Positions 15,042-18,113 of a stretch of 18,113 bases of DNA are shown one piece after another. The notes under the pieces were generated by a model, which was not told the DNA's origin, made no database searches, and saw only the letters and a program-made list of their open reading frames with translations. A program made the translations under genes and the position numbers. The first letter of the stretch is position 1, and each line of letters opens with the position of its first letter. Source of the stretch: CAYTQK01 sp964439745 (GTDB taxonomy: Bacteria; Desulfobacterota; Desulfobacteria; Desulfobacterales; Desulfosudaceae); contig CAYTQK010000027.1 of assembly GCA_964439745.1 (NCBI GenBank), positions 1 to 18,113 of the forward strand, in the 5' to 3' direction.

Positions 15042-17732
15042 ATGACTATTGCCATTCCCCCCACTACCGGCAGCAACGCGCCCGGGGCGGCCCGCCGCCT
15101 GCAGGAAGAGCGCCGCAATCTGGTTGCCGCTTTTTTTGAAGACGCCTCCGTGCCTTCGTTCATGAACCGGCACACGAGGCTGCTGGATCAGTATTTTATC
15201 GACAGCTTTGAAAAAAGCCGGATCGGCCCGCGCATGGGCTTTCACCAGAACCCCTATGCCATGATTGCCCTGGGCGGATATGGCCGCCAGGAGCAGTGCC
15301 TGCATTCGGACATCGACATCCTGGTTCTGTTTGAAAAGGTCGTCCCCCGCCGGGCCGAAGGGGTCATCCAGGAGATGCTTTACCCCCTTTGGGACCTGGG
15401 TTTCGAGGTGGGCCACGCCACCCGCTCGATCAAAGAATGCCTGAAAATGGCGGCAAGTGACCTGGACGTCATGACCGCCTTACTGGATGCCCGCTTTCTG
15501 TGCGGCATGTCCACCCTCTATGCCCGCCTCCGGGAACAGCTGCACCAGCACCTGACCGGCAGCCGCGCCGGCAGGACCGTCGCCGGCCTGGTCAACCGTA
15601 ATCATAGGCGGCACGAACGTTTCGGCGACTCCAGCTACCTGCTGGAGCCCAACCTCAAGGACGGCCAGGGCGGCCTGCGGGACTATCACACCCTGCTGTG
15701 GATCGCCCGCATCCAGTCGCGGCTCACCAGCCCCCGGGACCTGGAATACAGTGGTTACCTCTCCCACGAGGAATACCAAAAACTGCGCGCTTCGTTGAAA
15801 TTTATCTGGAAAGTCCGCAACCATCTTCATTACCTGGCCGGCCGCAAGTTTGACCAGCTCTACCTGGAGCATCAGCGCTCCGTGGCCGCGGCCCTTCATT
15901 TCAAAGACACCCGCGGCCAACTGGCAGTGGAACGTTTCTTGGGCCGGCTGCACGCGGAAATGGCCTTTATCAAGCAGATCAACCTGGTGTTTTTGTCCGA
16001 AACGGCCGCCCCGCGGTCCGCCGGCCGGGGCCGCCGAAAAAAATCTCCGGCAACGAACATCGCCGGCCTGACCGCGGAAAACCGTCTGATCGGTTTTGCC
16101 GCCCCGGAGGAGATCCCCGGCAATCCCGAACTGCTGCTGAAAGTTTTCGCCGCCAGCGCCCGCCTGAAGCTGCCCCTGAGCTGGGAGGCCCGCCGTATCG
16201 TCGGTGAATTCGCCTACCTGGTAGACAAGCCCTATCGCCGCCACCCGGATCACCGCAAGATTTTTGAACAGATCCTGCGGACCCCGGCGGTACCCTACAA
16301 TGTTCTTACCGAAATGTTGCAGACGGGCTTTTTGGAACAGTTCGTGCCGCCGTTCAAATCCATCGTCAACCGCATCCAGTTTGACGGCTATCATCTGTAT
16401 CCCATTGACCGGCACTCCCTGCGGTGCGTCCGCATCATGAAATCCTTTGCCGGGGAGGGAACCGCGGCCGGTCTGCTGGCCGACCTGTACCGGGACATCG
16501 GCCGGTACAAAACCGACCTCCTCTGGGCGGCCCTGCTTCACGATATCGGCAAGGGCCAGGCCGGCCGGGGACACTCCGGGCGGGGGGCCCGCATCGCCGG
16601 CCAATACCTGAAAAGCCTGGGCTGTACCGCCGCCCGCGTCGACACGGTTACGTTTCTGATCGAAAACCATCTTTTTCTCATCAAGGTGGCCACCCGCCGC
16701 GACACCAACGACGAGGAGACCGCCATTGCCTGCGCCCGGACCGTCCGCTCGGTATCGCGGCTGAAGATGCTCTACCTGCTGACTGTGGCCGATTCCATGG
16801 CCACCGGTCCCAAAGCCTGGAACGACTGGACGGCCGAACTATTGCGGGACCTTTTTTTCAAGGTTCTGCACATTCTGGAAAAAGGAGAGCTGGCCTCGGC
16901 CCGGGCGGTCACGGCGGTCAACAAAAAGAGGGCGGCCGTGCTGGCTTCGGCAAAAACGCCGGAGGAAGCGTCCGCCCTGGCGGCACACCTGGACAATCTC
17001 TCGCCGCGCTACCTGCTCTACGTGCCGGACAGCGACATCTGCGAGCACCTGGCGCTTTACCGGCAGCTGAACCGGGGCCCCCTTGCCTGGCAGGTCACCC
17101 GGGGCCGTAATCAGCACACCCGCAAGGTGACCATCTGCGCGCCGGACCGGCCCGGCCTGTTTTCCCGGATCGCCGGGGTTTTCACCCGGCACGGCCTGGA
17201 TGTGCTGGAAGCGGAAATTTATACCTGGAAGAACGGCATTGCCCTGGACATCTTCACGGTCCGGCCCCCGGCCGACCTGGTCTATGAAGAGGAGCGCTGG
17301 GAAAAGGCCGGCGCCGACCTGGCCGCGGCCATCCGCGGTGACCTGGATCCGGGGGCGGCCCTGGCCAAGACCCCCCATCGCAGGAAACAGGCGGCCTGCT
17401 TTGCCGAGCGGCCGTCGCGGGTGGTCATCGACAATGAATCTTCCGGATTTTTCACCATTATCGAAGTATTTACGGCCGATCACCCCGGCCTGCTCTTTCA
17501 TATCACCGACGCCCTCTACCGGCAGGACCTGGACATCCGGGTGGCCAAGATCGGTACCAAGGTGGACCAGGTGGTGGACGTTTTCTATGTCCGGGACAGC
17601 GAGGAGCAGAAGGTGGATGATCCGGCCGCCATCGCGGCCCTGCAGTCGACCATTGAAACCCGACTGGCCCGAACCTACCGCTGCGAAACAGCGGCGGACA
17701 AACCAATGAATGCAGAAGGAGGTACCCCATGA
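15042..17732 (+). CDS. glnD: Bifunctional PII uridylyltransferase/uridylyl-removing enzyme GlnD
   Basis: This 896-aa nitrogen sensor adds UMP to PII proteins when glutamine is low and removes it when glutamine is high. In order: a nucleotidyltransferase domain with GGYGRQEQCLHSDID at residues 78-92 (the Asp residues bind metal), the EPNLKDGQGGLRD block, an HD hydrolase domain with HDIGKG at 500-505, and two C-terminal ACT domains at about 694-770 (CAPDRPGLFSRIAGVF) and 804-880 (FTADHPGLLFHITDAL) that sense glutamine. The length matches the family. The ATG at 15042 is preferred because AGGTGA lies 5 bp before it; an in-frame GTG at 15033 overlaps that site. It overlaps amtB by ATGA and is driven by the sigma-54 promoter just upstream. 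Confidence 0.95.
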   Translation: MTIAIPPTTGSNAPGAARRLQEERRNLVAAFFEDASVPSFMNRHTRLLDQYFIDSFEKSRIGPRMGFHQNPYAMIALGGYGRQEQCLHSDIDILVLFEKVVPRRAEGVIQEMLYPLWDLGFEVGHATRSIKECLKMAASDLDVMTALLDARFLCGMSTLYARLREQLHQHLTGSRAGRTVAGLVNRNHRRHERFGDSSYLLEPNLKDGQGGLRDYHTLLWIARIQSRLTSPRDLEYSGYLSHEEYQKLRASLKFIWKVRNHLHYLAGRKFDQLYLEHQRSVAAALHFKDTRGQLAVERFLGRLHAEMAFIKQINLVFLSETAAPRSAGRGRRKKSPATNIAGLTAENRLIGFAAPEEIPGNPELLLKVFAASARLKLPLSWEARRIVGEFAYLVDKPYRRHPDHRKIFEQILRTPAVPYNVLTEMLQTGFLEQFVPPFKSIVNRIQFDGYHLYPIDRHSLRCVRIMKSFAGEGTAAGLLADLYRDIGRYKTDLLWAALLHDIGKGQAGRGHSGRGARIAGQYLKSLGCTAARVDTVTFLIENHLFLIKVATRRDTNDEETAIACARTVRSVSRLKMLYLLTVADSMATGPKAWNDWTAELLRDLFFKVLHILEKGELASARAVTAVNKKRAAVLASAKTPEEASALAAHLDNLSPRYLLYVPDSDICEHLALYRQLNRGPLAWQVTRGRNQHTRKVTICAPDRPGLFSRIAGVFTRHGLDVLEAEIYTWKNGIALDIFTVRPPADLVYEEERWEKAGADLAAAIRGDLDPGAALAKTPHRRKQAACFAERPSRVVIDNESSGFFTIIEVFTADHPGLLFHITDALYRQDLDIRVAKIGTKVDQVVDVFYVRDSEEQKVDDPAAIAALQSTIETRLARTYRCETAADKPMNAEGGTP

Positions 17733-18113
17733 GAATGAAGAAAAAAGTGATCATGCTTTTGATCATGATGACGGTCATGCCCCTGTCCGCGGCCTTTGCC
17801 GGCGGGGCCGGCCTGGACACCGGCGATACCGCCTGGATCATCATGGCCACGGCCCTGGTCATGATGATGACCCCGGCCGGCCTGGCCCTGTTTTACGGGG
17901 GCATGTCCCGGCACAAGAACCTGCTCAACACCTATGCCATGACCTTTGCCGCCTACTGCCTGGCCAGCCTGGTCTGGGTCAGCTGGGGCTATTCCCTGGC
18001 CTTTGGCCCGGACAAGGCGGGCCTTATCGGCGGCCTGGATTTCCTGTTTTTAAACGGTATCGGCACCAACAGCCTGTCCGGCACCATTCCCACTTCCCTC
18101 TTTGTCCTCTTTT
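17729..18113 (+). CDS. amtB: Ammonium transporter AmtB, N-terminal part (partial at right edge)
   Basis: The first 128 codons of an Amt/MEP/Rh ammonium channel; the gene runs off the window. A signal peptide-like start (MRMKKKVIMLLIMMTVMPLS, then AAFA) is followed by GDTAWIIMATALVMMMTPAG and LALFYGGMSRHKNLLNT, the typical first membrane helix and loop, and the next helix with WVSWGYSLAFGP. The ribosome site AAGGAGG ends 7 bp before the ATG. It shares ATGA with the glnD stop, so the two are translationally coupled. In this family AmtB is gated by a PII protein that GlnD modifies; a PII gene could follow outside the window (inference). Confidence 0.93.
   Translation, partial: MRMKKKVIMLLIMMTVMPLSAAFAGGAGLDTGDTAWIIMATALVMMMTPAGLALFYGGMSRHKNLLNTYAMTFAAYCLASLVWVSWGYSLAFGPDKAGLIGGLDFLFLNGIGTNSLSGTIPTSLFVLF

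Overview
The window looks like a draft or metagenome-assembled chromosome segment of a GC-rich anaerobic bacterium. Desulfobacterota (the former sulfate-reducing deltaproteobacteria) fits best: a Tat-exported [NiFe] hydrogenase with no cytochrome b subunit, a corrinoid-scavenging operon with a CbiZ domain, and a sigma-54/glnD/amtB nitrogen module. This assignment is inference from gene content. A run of 100 N at 12814-12913 shows a scaffold join.

Region 1 (1-6596, + strand) is a hydrogenase structural and maturation cluster: the 3' end of hypF, hypD, hypE, the hydrogenase small and large subunits, a maturation endopeptidase and hypA. HypF, HypD and HypE make and deliver the Fe(CN)2CO group, HypA supplies nickel, and the endopeptidase trims the large-subunit tail. 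The dimer then leaves by the Tat pathway to oxidise (or make) H2 in the periplasm. Two intergenic stretches, 2739-2921 and 5568-5735, carry strong inverted repeats that may separate expression of the structural and maturation genes.

Region 2 (about 6714-11807, + strand) is a B12-controlled corrinoid import operon: a promoter, a cobalamin riboswitch, a strong intrinsic terminator, then a secreted BtuF-CbiZ fusion, a second BtuF, BtuC and BtuD. The genes are packed with 4 to 14 bp overlaps. The fusion suggests that captured corrinoids are hydrolysed outside the cytoplasm before or during import, a layout worth testing.

Region 3 (11808-13124) holds a lone hisF-like gene on the - strand, bracketed by two inverted copies of a short dispersed repeat, plus the scaffold gap, which is flanked by identical 55-bp sequences. 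The HisF keeps both catalytic aspartates but has unusual changes elsewhere.

Region 4 (13125-18113) is nitrogen control. A GAF-AAA-Fis sigma-54 activator resembling NifA (- strand) diverges from glnD-amtB (+ strand). A near-perfect sigma-54 promoter sits just before glnD, and the shared intergenic region has several palindromes. GlnD and AmtB, with the usual PII partner outside the window, form the nitrogen-sensing and ammonium-uptake module. amtB runs off the right edge.
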